This document shows, piece after piece, positions 8,498-15,839 of a stretch of DNA of 47,103 nt. Under the pieces are notes generated by a model. That model worked only from the letters and a program-made list of their open reading frames with translations. It was not told the DNA's origin and searched no databases. The position numbers and the translations under genes are program-made. Each line of letters opens with the position of its first letter. The stretch's first letter is position 1. This DNA comes from Novosphingobium sp. FSW06-99 (GTDB lineage Bacteria; Pseudomonadota; Alphaproteobacteria; Sphingomonadales; Sphingomonadaceae): positions 1 to 47,103 of the forward strand of contig NZ_KQ954260.1 of the NCBI RefSeq assembly GCF_001519065.1, given 5' to 3'.

Positions 8498-9256
8498 ATG
8501 ACCACCGTTCGCACATTGCTTGCCGCTGCTTCGTTCCTTGCGCTGTCGGGCGCCGCGGTTGCCGCCCCCGCCGGTGCACCGGTGCGCGCCATCGTCCTGG
8601 TTCACGGCGCCTTTGCCGATGGATCGGGCTGGCAACCGGTTGCCGAGATCCTGCGCAAGGACGGCTATACCGTCAGCGTGGTACAGGAACCCGAAACCTC
8701 GCTGGCCGACGATGTCGCGGCAACCAACCGCATTCTCGATCATCAGACGGGCCCGGCGGTGCTGGTCGGGCACAGCTATGGCGGCGCGATCATCACCGAG
8801 GCGGGCAACAACGCCCATGTCGCCAGCCTGGTCTATGTCGCCGCCTTTGCGCCCGATGAAGGCGAACGCCTGGGGCCGCTGACCGGCAGCAATCCGCCCG
8901 CATCGAACAGCATCGTGCCGATCGGCGATGGCTATCTGGAGGTTGATCCGGCCCAGTTCCCGGCCGATTTTGCCGCTGATGTGCCCGCTGCCGAGGCGCA
9001 GTTCATGGCCATTTCGCAAGTGCCGATCAAGGCGGACATCTTTGGCACGCCAATCACCGCGGCGGCCTGGAAAACCAAGCCCAGCTATGCCGTGGTGGCG
9101 ACGCAGGACCGCATGATCAACCCCGCGCTGGAACGCACGATGTACAAGCGGGCGGGTGCCAAAGTGACCGAAATCACCGGCAGCCATGCGGTGTTCGTGT
9201 CGCAGCCCCGGTTGGTCGCCGATGTGATCGAGCGCGCGGCGCGCGACGCCGGCTAG
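8498..9256 (+). CDS. Exported alpha/beta-hydrolase (copy 1 of the HGAxADGS type)
   Basis: This 252-residue alpha/beta-hydrolase has an N-terminal signal peptide ending near AAVAA (residue about 23), so it probably acts in the periplasm. The oxyanion-hole motif is VLVHGAFADGSGW. The nucleophile elbow VGHSYGG puts the serine at about residue 93, and the late histidine lies in GSHAVF near the C-terminus. The start has AGGAG 8-9 bases upstream. Its closest relative in the window is the cytoplasmic protein at 12298-12978, which shares HGAxADGS, GHSY(G/A)GA and ARLVY-type strands. The substrate class (ester, lactone or amide) cannot be told. It converges on a second, different hydrolase across a strong hairpin. 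Confidence 0.88.
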   Translation: MTTVRTLLAAASFLALSGAAVAAPAGAPVRAIVLVHGAFADGSGWQPVAEILRKDGYTVSVVQEPETSLADDVAATNRILDHQTGPAVLVGHSYGGAIITEAGNNAHVASLVYVAAFAPDEGERLGPLTGSNPPASNSIVPIGDGYLEVDPAQFPADFAADVPAAEAQFMAISQVPIKADIFGTPITAAAWKTKPSYAVVATQDRMINPALERTMYKRAGAKVTEITGSHAVFVSQPRLVADVIERAARDAG

Positions 9257-9270
9257 GCCTGGGATAGAAC

Positions 9271-9312
9271 CCATGGCCCGTCTCCGCCCGAACCGGGCGG
9301 GACGGGCCATGG
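9271..9312. terminator. Bidirectional hairpin between convergent hydrolase genes
   Basis: The arms 9271-9290 and 9294-9312 pair over 19 base pairs with one bulged T and a three-base loop (AAC). The hairpin lies 14 bases after the plus-strand stop at 9256 and 49 bases beyond the minus-strand stop at 9362, a good place for a terminator serving both genes. There is no T-run on either side. Confidence 0.65.
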
Positions 9313-9361
9313 CCCCCCCTTTGGCGGCATAGTCGGATCGCCGGGTTGGCAATCCCGCGCT

Positions 9362-10165
9362 TCAGGCGCGCGGTTTCAGGCCGTTGACAAACTCTGCAAT
9401 CGCTGCGGCCAGCGCTGCGGGCGCTTCGAGCGGCACCAGATGGCCGATGTCGGGCAGCACTGTCAGCCGGGCATGGGGAATGCGCGGCATCAGTTCTGCC
9501 TCGATGATGGCCGGGCTGTCGACACGGTCGCCAGCCCCGCACACCACCAGAGTGGGAACGGCGATCTGCCCGACCAGCCCCGAAATGTCTTCGCGGCTGG
9601 TCGCCGTCGGCCACGCCAGCTTGGCCTGCGGGGCACCGCGCAAGCTGTCTTCGATCACCAGTTCGCGGTCGGCGGGAGCCAGCGGCGTGGCGGTCAGCAC
9701 CTGGTCGATGGTCTGCTCGACACTGTGTCGCGAGGCATAGGCAGTGGCCATCATGTCGCGCGCGACCGGGGGCAGCGCCAGCGGGGTGGGCGGTGCGGGG
9801 GCCACCAGCACCAGTCCGTCGAGCCCGGCGGGGCGGCCTGCCGCCATCAACTGCGCCACTTTGCCGCCCATCGAGTGCCCGACGATGACGAACCGGTCCA
9901 GACCAAGCTGCCCGATCACGGCGAGGGCATCGGCGGCCAGATCCGCCAGCGCATAGCCGGCCGGTGGCGCGTCCGACCGGCCCCACCCGCGATGGTCGAT
10001 GGCGATCGTGCGGCAGGACGGCGCCAGCCGGGCCGTAACGTGATGCCAGGTGCGCGAAGAGCCGCCCCAGTAATGCAGGAACACGATCGCCGGTCCCTGA
10101 TCACCCTGCCGTTCGACATGAAGGTCAATACCATTCGCCACAATCACCGCGTCTGTCTCCGTCAT
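9362..10165 (-). CDS. Alpha/beta-hydrolase (copy 1 of the FLHYWGGSSRTW type)
   Basis: This 267-residue cytoplasmic alpha/beta-hydrolase has FLHYWGGSSRTW (oxyanion region), DHRGWGRSD, and nucleophile elbow VGHSMGGK with serine at about residue 100. The acid is in CGAGDRVD and the final histidine in DIGHLVPLEAP. It belongs to the broad haloperoxidase/epoxide-hydrolase-like group; the exact reaction is unknown. The ATG at 10165 is used because conservation with the paralogue at 13052 begins there (VANGIDLHVE against VADGVRLHVE); no strong Shine-Dalgarno is visible. It diverges from a LysR regulator across 107 bases containing an inverted repeat, the usual layout of a LysR target. Confidence 0.88.
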   Translation of the reverse strand: MTETDAVIVANGIDLHVERQGDQGPAIVFLHYWGGSSRTWHHVTARLAPSCRTIAIDHRGWGRSDAPPAGYALADLAADALAVIGQLGLDRFVIVGHSMGGKVAQLMAAGRPAGLDGLVLVAPAPPTPLALPPVARDMMATAYASRHSVEQTIDQVLTATPLAPADRELVIEDSLRGAPQAKLAWPTATSREDISGLVGQIAVPTLVVCGAGDRVDSPAIIEAELMPRIPHARLTVLPDIGHLVPLEAPAALAAAIAEFVNGLKPRA

Positions 10166-10234
10166 CGGCCGGCATGGCCGACGTTGACCGCGAAAATAGG
10201 TTCCATCCCCCTTGTTGATAATCGACGCGCCGCT

Positions 10235-10258
10235 ATCACCGATCGATAGTGTGGTGAT
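10235..10258. promoter_or_regulatory. Inverted repeat in the LysR/hydrolase divergent region
   Basis: ATCACC (10235-10240) and GGTGAT (10253-10258) are exact inverted repeats separated by 12 bases. A second, shorter repeat, CTATC-N7-GATAG, sits inside. The pair lies 15 bases before the LysR start and 70 bases upstream of the divergent hydrolase. This is compatible with a LysR-type operator controlling both genes. The repeat is seen; the binding is inferred. Confidence 0.5.
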
Positions 10259-10272
10259 CGAAAGGATGGCCA

Positions 10273-11187
10273 ATGGACCGCTTGACCAGCATGGCGGTGT
10301 TCGTGACCGCAGCCGACGAGGGCAGCCTGATCGCTGCGGCGCGGCGCCATGGTCTGTCGCCATCGATGGCTGGCAAGCATGTCGCGGCGATCGAGGCCGA
10401 TCTGAATGTGCGGCTGATGCAGCGCAGCACGCGCCATCTGTCGCTGACCGAGGCGGGACGCGCCTATTACGCGCGCAGCAGGCGCATCCTCGACGAATAT
10501 GAGGATGCCAGGCGCGAAGCCGCACAGGCCCAGGCCGTGGTGCACGGCACGTTGCGCATCGCTGCGCCTTATACGTTTGGCGCCATGCACCTGAGCGGGG
10601 TCATCGCCGATTTCATGGCGCTCTATCCGCAAATTGCCATCGAGGCGGTGCTGAGCGACCGCTATATCGACTTGCTGGCCGATGCGATCGATGTGGCGGT
10701 GCGAATTGGCCGGCTGCGCGATTCAGACCTGGTGGCGCGGCGTCTGGCGCCGTGCCGCATGGTGTTCTGCGCCGCGCCCGCGTTTCTCGACCGGCACGGC
10801 GCATTGCGCACGGTTGCCGATTTGCGCAGTGCCCCGCGCCTGGCCTTCAGCGATGCGATTTCCGCCGGGGACTGGACGATTGTCGATCCCGACGGCACCT
10901 CGCATATGATCGGTGGGCCCACGCGGATGGTCGCCAACACCATGGAATTGCTGTTGGCAGCCGCCTTGCGCGGTGGCGGGGTGGCCTATGGTCCCAGCTT
11001 CGTGTTTGGCGAAAGGATCGCCACGGGTGACCTCGTGCAAGTGTTGCCCGACCACCGCACGATCGATCTGGCAATTCACGCGGTCTATCCCTCGAACCGC
11101 CATATCTCGTTGAAATTGAGAACATTCATCGATTTTTTGGTCGATCGTTTGGGCAGCAGCCTGCCCTGGGATGCCGCAGTCGCGTGA
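10273..11187 (+). CDS. LysR-family transcriptional regulator
   Basis: This 304-residue LysR protein has its winged helix at residues 1-60 (MDRLTSMAVFVTAADEGSL, then LSPSMAGKHVAAIEADL) and a periplasmic-binding-like effector domain from about 90 to 295 (GTLRIAAPYTFG, DVAVRIG). The style matches the DsdC/CrgA-like group often found beside oxidoreductases or hydrolases. AAAGGA lies seven bases before the ATG. It is divergent from the alpha/beta-hydrolase at 9362-10165, with an inverted repeat between them, so that gene is its likeliest target. It is convergent with the GlxA-type gene, and the stops are only ten bases apart. Confidence 0.92.
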   Translation: MDRLTSMAVFVTAADEGSLIAAARRHGLSPSMAGKHVAAIEADLNVRLMQRSTRHLSLTEAGRAYYARSRRILDEYEDARREAAQAQAVVHGTLRIAAPYTFGAMHLSGVIADFMALYPQIAIEAVLSDRYIDLLADAIDVAVRIGRLRDSDLVARRLAPCRMVFCAAPAFLDRHGALRTVADLRSAPRLAFSDAISAGDWTIVDPDGTSHMIGGPTRMVANTMELLLAAALRGGGVAYGPSFVFGERIATGDLVQVLPDHRTIDLAIHAVYPSNRHISLKLRTFIDFLVDRLGSSLPWDAAVA

Positions 11188-11197
11188 TCCCGTCCGG

Positions 11198-12172
11198 TCA
11201 GTCTGCGGCTTCGAGCGCCCGGCCACGGCGACGCAGGGCCTGGGGCGTCTGCCCGTAAATGCGCAGACAGACGCGGCGCATGCGCTCCATGTCACCAAAA
11301 CCGACCTGGATCGCGATCTGGTCGAGCGGCTCGGTGCTCGCCTCGATCTGCGGCAGCGCCGCCTCGCAGCGCAGGCGTTCGACCGCGCGCGCCGGGGTCT
11401 CGCCGGTTTCGGCGGTGAATTGGCGCGCAAACTGGCGCGGGCTGATCATTGCGACATCCGCCAGTTGTTCGACCGACAGGCGTTCGCGCAAGTGTGATCG
11501 CGCATAGGCCAGCGCATCGCGGATGCGGCCGGGGCGGGGTTCGAGTTCGAGCATGGTCGAAAACTGCGACTGGCCGCCGCTCCGCCGGTGATAGACCACC
11601 AGATCGCGCGCGATCGCCTTGGACGTGGCAATGCCGCAATCTTCCTCGATCATCGCCAGCGCCAGATCGATGCCCGCAGTGATCCCCGCCGAAGTCCAGA
11701 TATCGTCCTCGCGCACAAAGATCCGGTCGGCATCGACCCGCAGCAAAGGATGGCGCCGTTGCAGTTCGGGGGCATAGCGCCAATGCGTAGTCGCGCGGTG
11801 GCCGTCCAGCAAGCCCGCCGCCGCCAGCAGAAACGCGCCGGTGCACACGCTTGCCTTGCGCCGTGCGCGCGGGGCCAGTGCGCGGACCAGATCGACCGTT
11901 TCGCTCTGGCGGTCGAGCACTTCGGCCGAAGGCGCGCCGACCACCACCAATGTATCAAGATGCCCCGGCGAAGGCGGCGCGATCGTATCGATCGCCACGC
12001 CCGACGATCCACGCACCAGGCCGCCCGCCGCCGACACCACGCGCACTTCGTAGGCGGCATGGTGATAGTCGATCGCCAGGTTGAACGCGCACAGCGGCCC
12101 GCCCAGATCGAGCAGTTCGAAGCCTGGAAACACGATGAACCAGATTGTCCTTGCGAGGCCGGGTTGGGGCAT
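11198..12172 (-). CDS. GlxA-type transcriptional regulator (DJ-1/PfpI domain plus AraC helix-turn-helix)
   Basis: This is a 324-residue regulator of standard family length. Residues 8-190 form a DJ-1/PfpI-like domain with FPGFELLDLGGP, nucleophile elbow ASVCTGAF (cysteine at about residue 110), TTHW, and the helix SAGITAGIDLALAMIEED. After GGQSQF the AraC domain follows (about 220-315) with VEQLADVAMISPRQFARQFTAETG. Such proteins sense small metabolites, although most ligands are unknown. It diverges from the hydrolase pair at 12298-13936 across 125 bases containing an 8-bp inverted repeat. I infer that it regulates that pair. It also serves as the intact comparator for the shortened GlxA protein at 46032-46904. 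Confidence 0.92.
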   Translation of the reverse strand: MPQPGLARTIWFIVFPGFELLDLGGPLCAFNLAIDYHHAAYEVRVVSAAGGLVRGSSGVAIDTIAPPSPGHLDTLVVVGAPSAEVLDRQSETVDLVRALAPRARRKASVCTGAFLLAAAGLLDGHRATTHWRYAPELQRRHPLLRVDADRIFVREDDIWTSAGITAGIDLALAMIEEDCGIATSKAIARDLVVYHRRSGGQSQFSTMLELEPRPGRIRDALAYARSHLRERLSVEQLADVAMISPRQFARQFTAETGETPARAVERLRCEAALPQIEASTEPLDQIAIQVGFGDMERMRRVCLRIYGQTPQALRRRGRALEAAD

Positions 12173-12190
12173 GGCCAGTCTCCGTGATTA

Positions 12191-12225
12191 TGGCAGAATT
12201 TGCCGTTTATATGTCATTTCTGCCA
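12191..12225. promoter_or_regulatory. Inverted repeat TGGCAGAA-N19-TTCTGCCA
   Basis: Exact 8-base inverted repeats at 12191-12198 and 12218-12225 lie between the divergent GlxA-type gene (start 12172) and the hydrolase gene (start 12298). The 19-base spacer is A/T-rich (TTTATATG). The arms are 27 bases apart, about two and a half helical turns. The position fits an operator for the adjacent regulator. Confidence 0.5.
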
Positions 12226-12297
12226 AGGGGTCTTTGGTCTAAACCTTGGTCATCGAATGAACGACCAATCAGGGTCGGTCAAACATGGAGCAAGACA

Positions 12298-12978
12298 ATG
12301 ACCAAGGTATCGCACGCAATTCTGGTTCATGGCGCATGGGCCGACGGTTCGAGCTGGGGCAAGGTGATCCCGCTGCTGGCTGCCCAGGGACTTTCGGTGA
12401 CCGCCGTGCAACTGCCGTTGACAAGCTTTGAAGCCGACGTGGCTGCGGTTCGCCGCGCCATCGCACTGACTGATGGCCCGATCGTGCTGGTCGGCCACAG
12501 CTATGCCGGTGCGGTCATTGGCGAAGCCGGCAACGATCCCAAAGTGGCGCGCCTGGTCTATATCGACGCCTTTGCGCCCGATGCCGGGGAATCCGCCGGT
12601 ACGCTGTTCGCACAGTTCGAGGCCGCACCGCTGGGCGCCGCCATCATCCCCGACGCCGAAGGCTTTCTCTCGCTGTCGCAGGCCGGCGTGTTCGACTTGT
12701 TTGCCCAGGATCTCGATCCCGCCGAAAAGGCCGTGGTCTATGCCACGCAGGGCCCGATCAACGGCGCCGCGCTGGGCGGCACGCTGACCCAGGCGGCATG
12801 GCGCACCCGGCCGACGTTCTATCTGATCGGCGATCAGGATCACGCGATCCCGCAGATCGAACAGGAACGCATGGCGGCCCGCATGAACGCCACCGTCGCG
12901 CATGTGAACACCAGCCACGTGCCCATGCTGTCGCAGCCCGAAGCCGTCGCGCGCTTCATCGTCGACGCAGCCGCCTGA
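12298..12978 (+). CDS. Alpha/beta-hydrolase (copy 2 of the HGAxADGS type, cytoplasmic)
   Basis: This is a 226-residue alpha/beta-hydrolase without a signal peptide. ILVHGAWADGSSWG forms the oxyanion region and VGHSYAGAV carries the nucleophile serine at about residue 68. GDQDHAIP holds the probable acid and SHVPMLSQPE the histidine. It aligns along its length with the exported enzyme at 8498-9256, but is shorter and lacks the leader. GGAG lies eight bases before the ATG at 12298; in-frame sequence further upstream crosses the operator region and is not conserved. The second hydrolase starts 73 bases after its stop. The pair is probably one transcript under the divergent GlxA-type regulator. 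Confidence 0.88.
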   Translation: MTKVSHAILVHGAWADGSSWGKVIPLLAAQGLSVTAVQLPLTSFEADVAAVRRAIALTDGPIVLVGHSYAGAVIGEAGNDPKVARLVYIDAFAPDAGESAGTLFAQFEAAPLGAAIIPDAEGFLSLSQAGVFDLFAQDLDPAEKAVVYATQGPINGAALGGTLTQAAWRTRPTFYLIGDQDHAIPQIEQERMAARMNATVAHVNTSHVPMLSQPEAVARFIVDAAA

Positions 12979-13051
12979 CCGGTTGCACCCCACTGGCGAG
13001 GCGGCGCGCACGTTGTGCCGCCGCCTCTGCACTCTTCAAGGGACGCGTGCC

Positions 13052-13936
13052 ATGATCGTTGTTGCCGATGGCGTCAGGCTGCATGTCGAACAGCGCGGGG
13101 CAGGTGTGCCCGCCCTGGTGTTTCTGCACTATTGGGGCGGATCGTCGCGCACCTGGCGGCATGTTGTCGATCGGCTGGCGCCGGATTTTCGCACCGTTGC
13201 GATCGACCAGCGCGGCTGGGGACAGTCTGACGCCCCGCCGACCGGTTATGCGCTGGCCGATCTGGCCGATGACGCCATGGCGGTGATCGCGGCGCTCGAT
13301 CTGGAATTGTATGTCCTCGTCGGCCATTCGATGGGCGGCAAAGTCGCGCAACTGATCGCATCGCGTTGCCCGCCCGGGCTGATCGGCGTCGCGCTGGTCG
13401 CACCGCCGCCGCCGGGGCCGCTGGGCCTGCCGCTTGACGCACGGCGCGCGATGGTGCGTGCCTATGATGATCGCGCCAGCGTGACTGCCGCTGTCGAACA
13501 CGTGCTCGCCCCGCATGGCCTGACCGTGCAGGATCTGGAAACCGTGGTTGCCGACAGCCTGGCCGGTGCGCCGGCCGCGCGCCTCGCCTGGCCGCTGGAA
13601 TCGAGCCAGGAAGACCTGACCGCCGCCGTGGCCGCCATTGCGGTGCCGGTGATGATCATTTCGGGTGCCGACGATCGCGTCGATCCGCCCGAAACGCTGC
13701 GCCGCGAATTGCTGACCCGCATTCCGCACGCCCAGTTCCATGTGCTGCCCGGTGTCGGGCATCTGTCACCCTATGAGGCGCCCGCTGCCGTTGCCGGTCT
13801 GCTGCGCGACTTTGTCCATGCGCAAACGGCAGGCGATGGGTTCGCCGTGCCCGCGCACCCCATCGGCGGCCTGTGCGCGCGTTGCGGCATTGCCCTGATG
13901 AACACGCCGGTCGTCCATCCCGCCAGCCGTCGTTGA
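13052..13936 (+). CDS. Alpha/beta-hydrolase (copy 2 of the FLHYWGGSSRTW type) with C-terminal extension
   Basis: This 294-residue alpha/beta-hydrolase is strongly similar to the protein at 9362-10165. FLHYWGGSSRTW, DQRGWGQSDAPPTGYALADLA and VGHSMGGKVAQL are nearly identical between the two. The serine lies at about residue 96, the acid in SGADDRVDPPE and the histidine in GVGHLSPYEAP. The match ends near residue 255, where the paralogue stops. This copy continues for about 35 residues, including the cysteine pair CARC, with no recognisable domain. AAGGGACGCG lies upstream of the ATG at 13052. The 38-base gap to the metallo-hydrolase gene suggests one operon of three enzymes. Confidence 0.87.
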   Translation: MIVVADGVRLHVEQRGAGVPALVFLHYWGGSSRTWRHVVDRLAPDFRTVAIDQRGWGQSDAPPTGYALADLADDAMAVIAALDLELYVLVGHSMGGKVAQLIASRCPPGLIGVALVAPPPPGPLGLPLDARRAMVRAYDDRASVTAAVEHVLAPHGLTVQDLETVVADSLAGAPAARLAWPLESSQEDLTAAVAAIAVPVMIISGADDRVDPPETLRRELLTRIPHAQFHVLPGVGHLSPYEAPAAVAGLLRDFVHAQTAGDGFAVPAHPIGGLCARCGIALMNTPVVHPASRR

Positions 13937-13974
13937 CCCGGCCATTGTGCCAGCCACCAATCGAGGAATTGCCC

Positions 13975-14715
13975 ATGAACAGCCCCGAAATCATCCGCAT
14001 TCCGATCCTGCCGCTGGGCATGGTCAACGCCTTTCTGATCAGGAACGGGCAGGACTGCATCCTGGTCGATGCCGGGATTCCCGGCTCCGAGCGCAAGATT
14101 GCGCGCGTACTGGCGCGCCATGGTCTGACCTTTGGCGATATCCGCCTGATCATCGTCACCCATGCCCACACCGACCATGCGGGCAGCGCGGCGCGCCTGC
14201 GCCAATTGTCCGGCGCGCCGATCCTGGCGCACAAGGACGATGCCGATTTCTACAGCCGCAAGACGCCGATGACGTATTGCCCCACCGGTCCGTTCGGCCG
14301 GTTTTTCCTGAAAACGCCGCTGCCGCATGAGCCCTATGAGGGGTTTGTGCCCGATATGCTGATGTCCGATGGTGATCAGGTGCGCCTGGACGATTTCGGG
14401 GTTGAGGGCGTGGTGCGCCACACCGCCGGGCACACCCCAGGCTCGATCGCGGTCGAACTCGCCTCGCGCGAGGTGGTGGTCGGCGATCTGGTTGCTTCGG
14501 GCATCCTGATCGGCGGCATCGCCTTCACCGGGCGGGCGACCCGGCCTCCGTTCGAGGATGATCCGCACACTGTCGCACGCGAACTGACGCGGATGGTCAC
14601 CGGCGGCGCGCAGCGTTTCCACATGGGCCATGGCGGGCCGCTGGGTGCCGGAGAAGTCCTGCGCCATGCGCAAGTGCTTGCCGCCCTGCCACACCAGGGT
14701 TGCGCGCACGGATAA
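13975..14715 (+). CDS. Metallo-beta-lactamase-fold hydrolase
   Basis: This 246-residue MBL-fold enzyme has the binuclear metal motif THAHTDHAGS at about residues 60-69. The third histidine is in HTAGHTPGSIAV (about 145), the bridging aspartate in VVVGDLVASG (about 165), and a late histidine in MGHGGP (about 222). CILVDAGIPGS supplies the first beta-strand and turn. It looks like the glyoxalase-II/quorum-lactonase/general-hydrolase branch, not an antibiotic beta-lactamase; the substrate is unknown. GAGGAA lies about eight bases before the ATG at 13975. It follows the hydrolase pair and probably ends that operon. The cluster of three hydrolases suggests stepwise hydrolytic breakdown of an ester or lactone. 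Confidence 0.9.
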   Translation: MNSPEIIRIPILPLGMVNAFLIRNGQDCILVDAGIPGSERKIARVLARHGLTFGDIRLIIVTHAHTDHAGSAARLRQLSGAPILAHKDDADFYSRKTPMTYCPTGPFGRFFLKTPLPHEPYEGFVPDMLMSDGDQVRLDDFGVEGVVRHTAGHTPGSIAVELASREVVVGDLVASGILIGGIAFTGRATRPPFEDDPHTVARELTRMVTGGAQRFHMGHGGPLGAGEVLRHAQVLAALPHQGCAHG

Positions 14716-14728
14716 TGGTTTGCGCGGG

Positions 14729-15772
14729 TCAGACCGTGCGTCGCTCGACCAGCGGGCAGGCCAGGCGTTCGATGGTCGGCTGATCGTCGGTCCCGGCCAA
14801 GATCGCAAACAGCTTGTCCGCCGCGCGCATGCCGATCTCGTAATAGGGCAACGCCATAGTCGTCAGCGGGGGAACCACTTGTTCGGAAATGATGCGAAAA
14901 TCGTCAAAGCCGATCACCGCGATATCGTCGGGCACGTGCAGATTGAGACTGGCGGCGGCAAACAGGCACTGCATGGCGATTTCATCGTTGCCGGTCAGCA
15001 ACGCGGTCGGGCGGTCTTCGGCGGGGCGCGCCAGAAGGTCCCTGGCCGCGTCGTAGGCGCACATCACTTCCTCGCCGACCGCCCCGACGATACCCGGCCT
15101 GATCCAGTCGGGCCGGATCGGCAACCCGGCCTGGCCCATCGCGTCGACAAATGCCGCACCGCGTAATTCCGCCGCCAGGATCAGCGGGTTGAGCGTGACA
15201 TAGGCGATGCGGGTGTGGCCCTGCGCGATCAGATGGCAGGTGGCGGCGTGGCTGCCCTGATAATCGTCGGGCAGGATCGCGGGCACATCGTCGCGCCCGG
15301 CGGCAAAGCAGTTGAGCAGGACCGTCGGCATGTTGTGCGTGGCCGGGTCGAATGTGATGGCATGGTGATACATCGTCGCGAACAGCACGCCGTCGATGCG
15401 GTGTTCCTGAAACGTGCGCCAGATGCGCGCCTCTTCGCCCGCTGCGCCCGACGTGTTGGCGATCAGCAGGCTGAGATTGGCGCGCGATACGCGGTCCTGC
15501 ACCCCCCTGATGATGTCGACCGAATTCGGCGTGGTGGCGACCACGTCGGTGATCAGGCCGATCACGCCCGACCGGTTGGTGCGCACCATGCGCGCGGCCA
15601 GGTTGGGGATATAGTTCAACCGGGCGATCGCCTCTTCGACGCGGGCCCTGGTCTTGGCGCTGATATTGGGTTCGCCGTTGACGACCCGCGACACTGTGCG
15701 GTCGGAAACCCCGGCCAGTGCGGCCACATCCTTGATCGTCTGCAATCCCGGGCTCCGCCTGCAATGGGCCAT
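14729..15772 (-). CDS. LacI-family transcriptional repressor of the GH32 locus
   Basis: This is a 347-residue LacI regulator from the ATG at 15772; an in-frame ATG eight codons upstream is possible. Residues 10-60 hold the helix-turn-helix and hinge (TIKDVAALAGVSDRTVSRVVNGEPNIS, split over two helices, then YIPNLAARMVR). Residues from about 65 on form the sugar-binding-like domain, ending with VIGFDDFRI and PLTTMALPYYEIG. It is the last gene of the minus arm of the fructan-type locus. The two LacI-like operators at 21607-21646 between the divergent arms are its obvious targets. The inducer is probably a fructose-containing sugar, inferred from the two GH32 enzymes. Confidence 0.92.
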   Translation of the reverse strand: MAHCRRSPGLQTIKDVAALAGVSDRTVSRVVNGEPNISAKTRARVEEAIARLNYIPNLAARMVRTNRSGVIGLITDVVATTPNSVDIIRGVQDRVSRANLSLLIANTSGAAGEEARIWRTFQEHRIDGVLFATMYHHAITFDPATHNMPTVLLNCFAAGRDDVPAILPDDYQGSHAATCHLIAQGHTRIAYVTLNPLILAAELRGAAFVDAMGQAGLPIRPDWIRPGIVGAVGEEVMCAYDAARDLLARPAEDRPTALLTGNDEIAMQCLFAAASLNLHVPDDIAVIGFDDFRIISEQVVPPLTTMALPYYEIGMRAADKLFAILAGTDDQPTIERLACPLVERRTV

Positions 15773-15839
15773 ACGCGCGCGGGGTTGGTTTAGCACCGGT
15801 TTCGGGGATGGCCAGATCGTTGTTGGCCGCGGCGGGCGC

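Noticed and set aside
13975..14715. Antibiotic-resistance beta-lactamase
   Set aside because: There is an MBL fold but no signal peptide, and the context is of hydrolases; the motifs fit the broad hydrolase branch.
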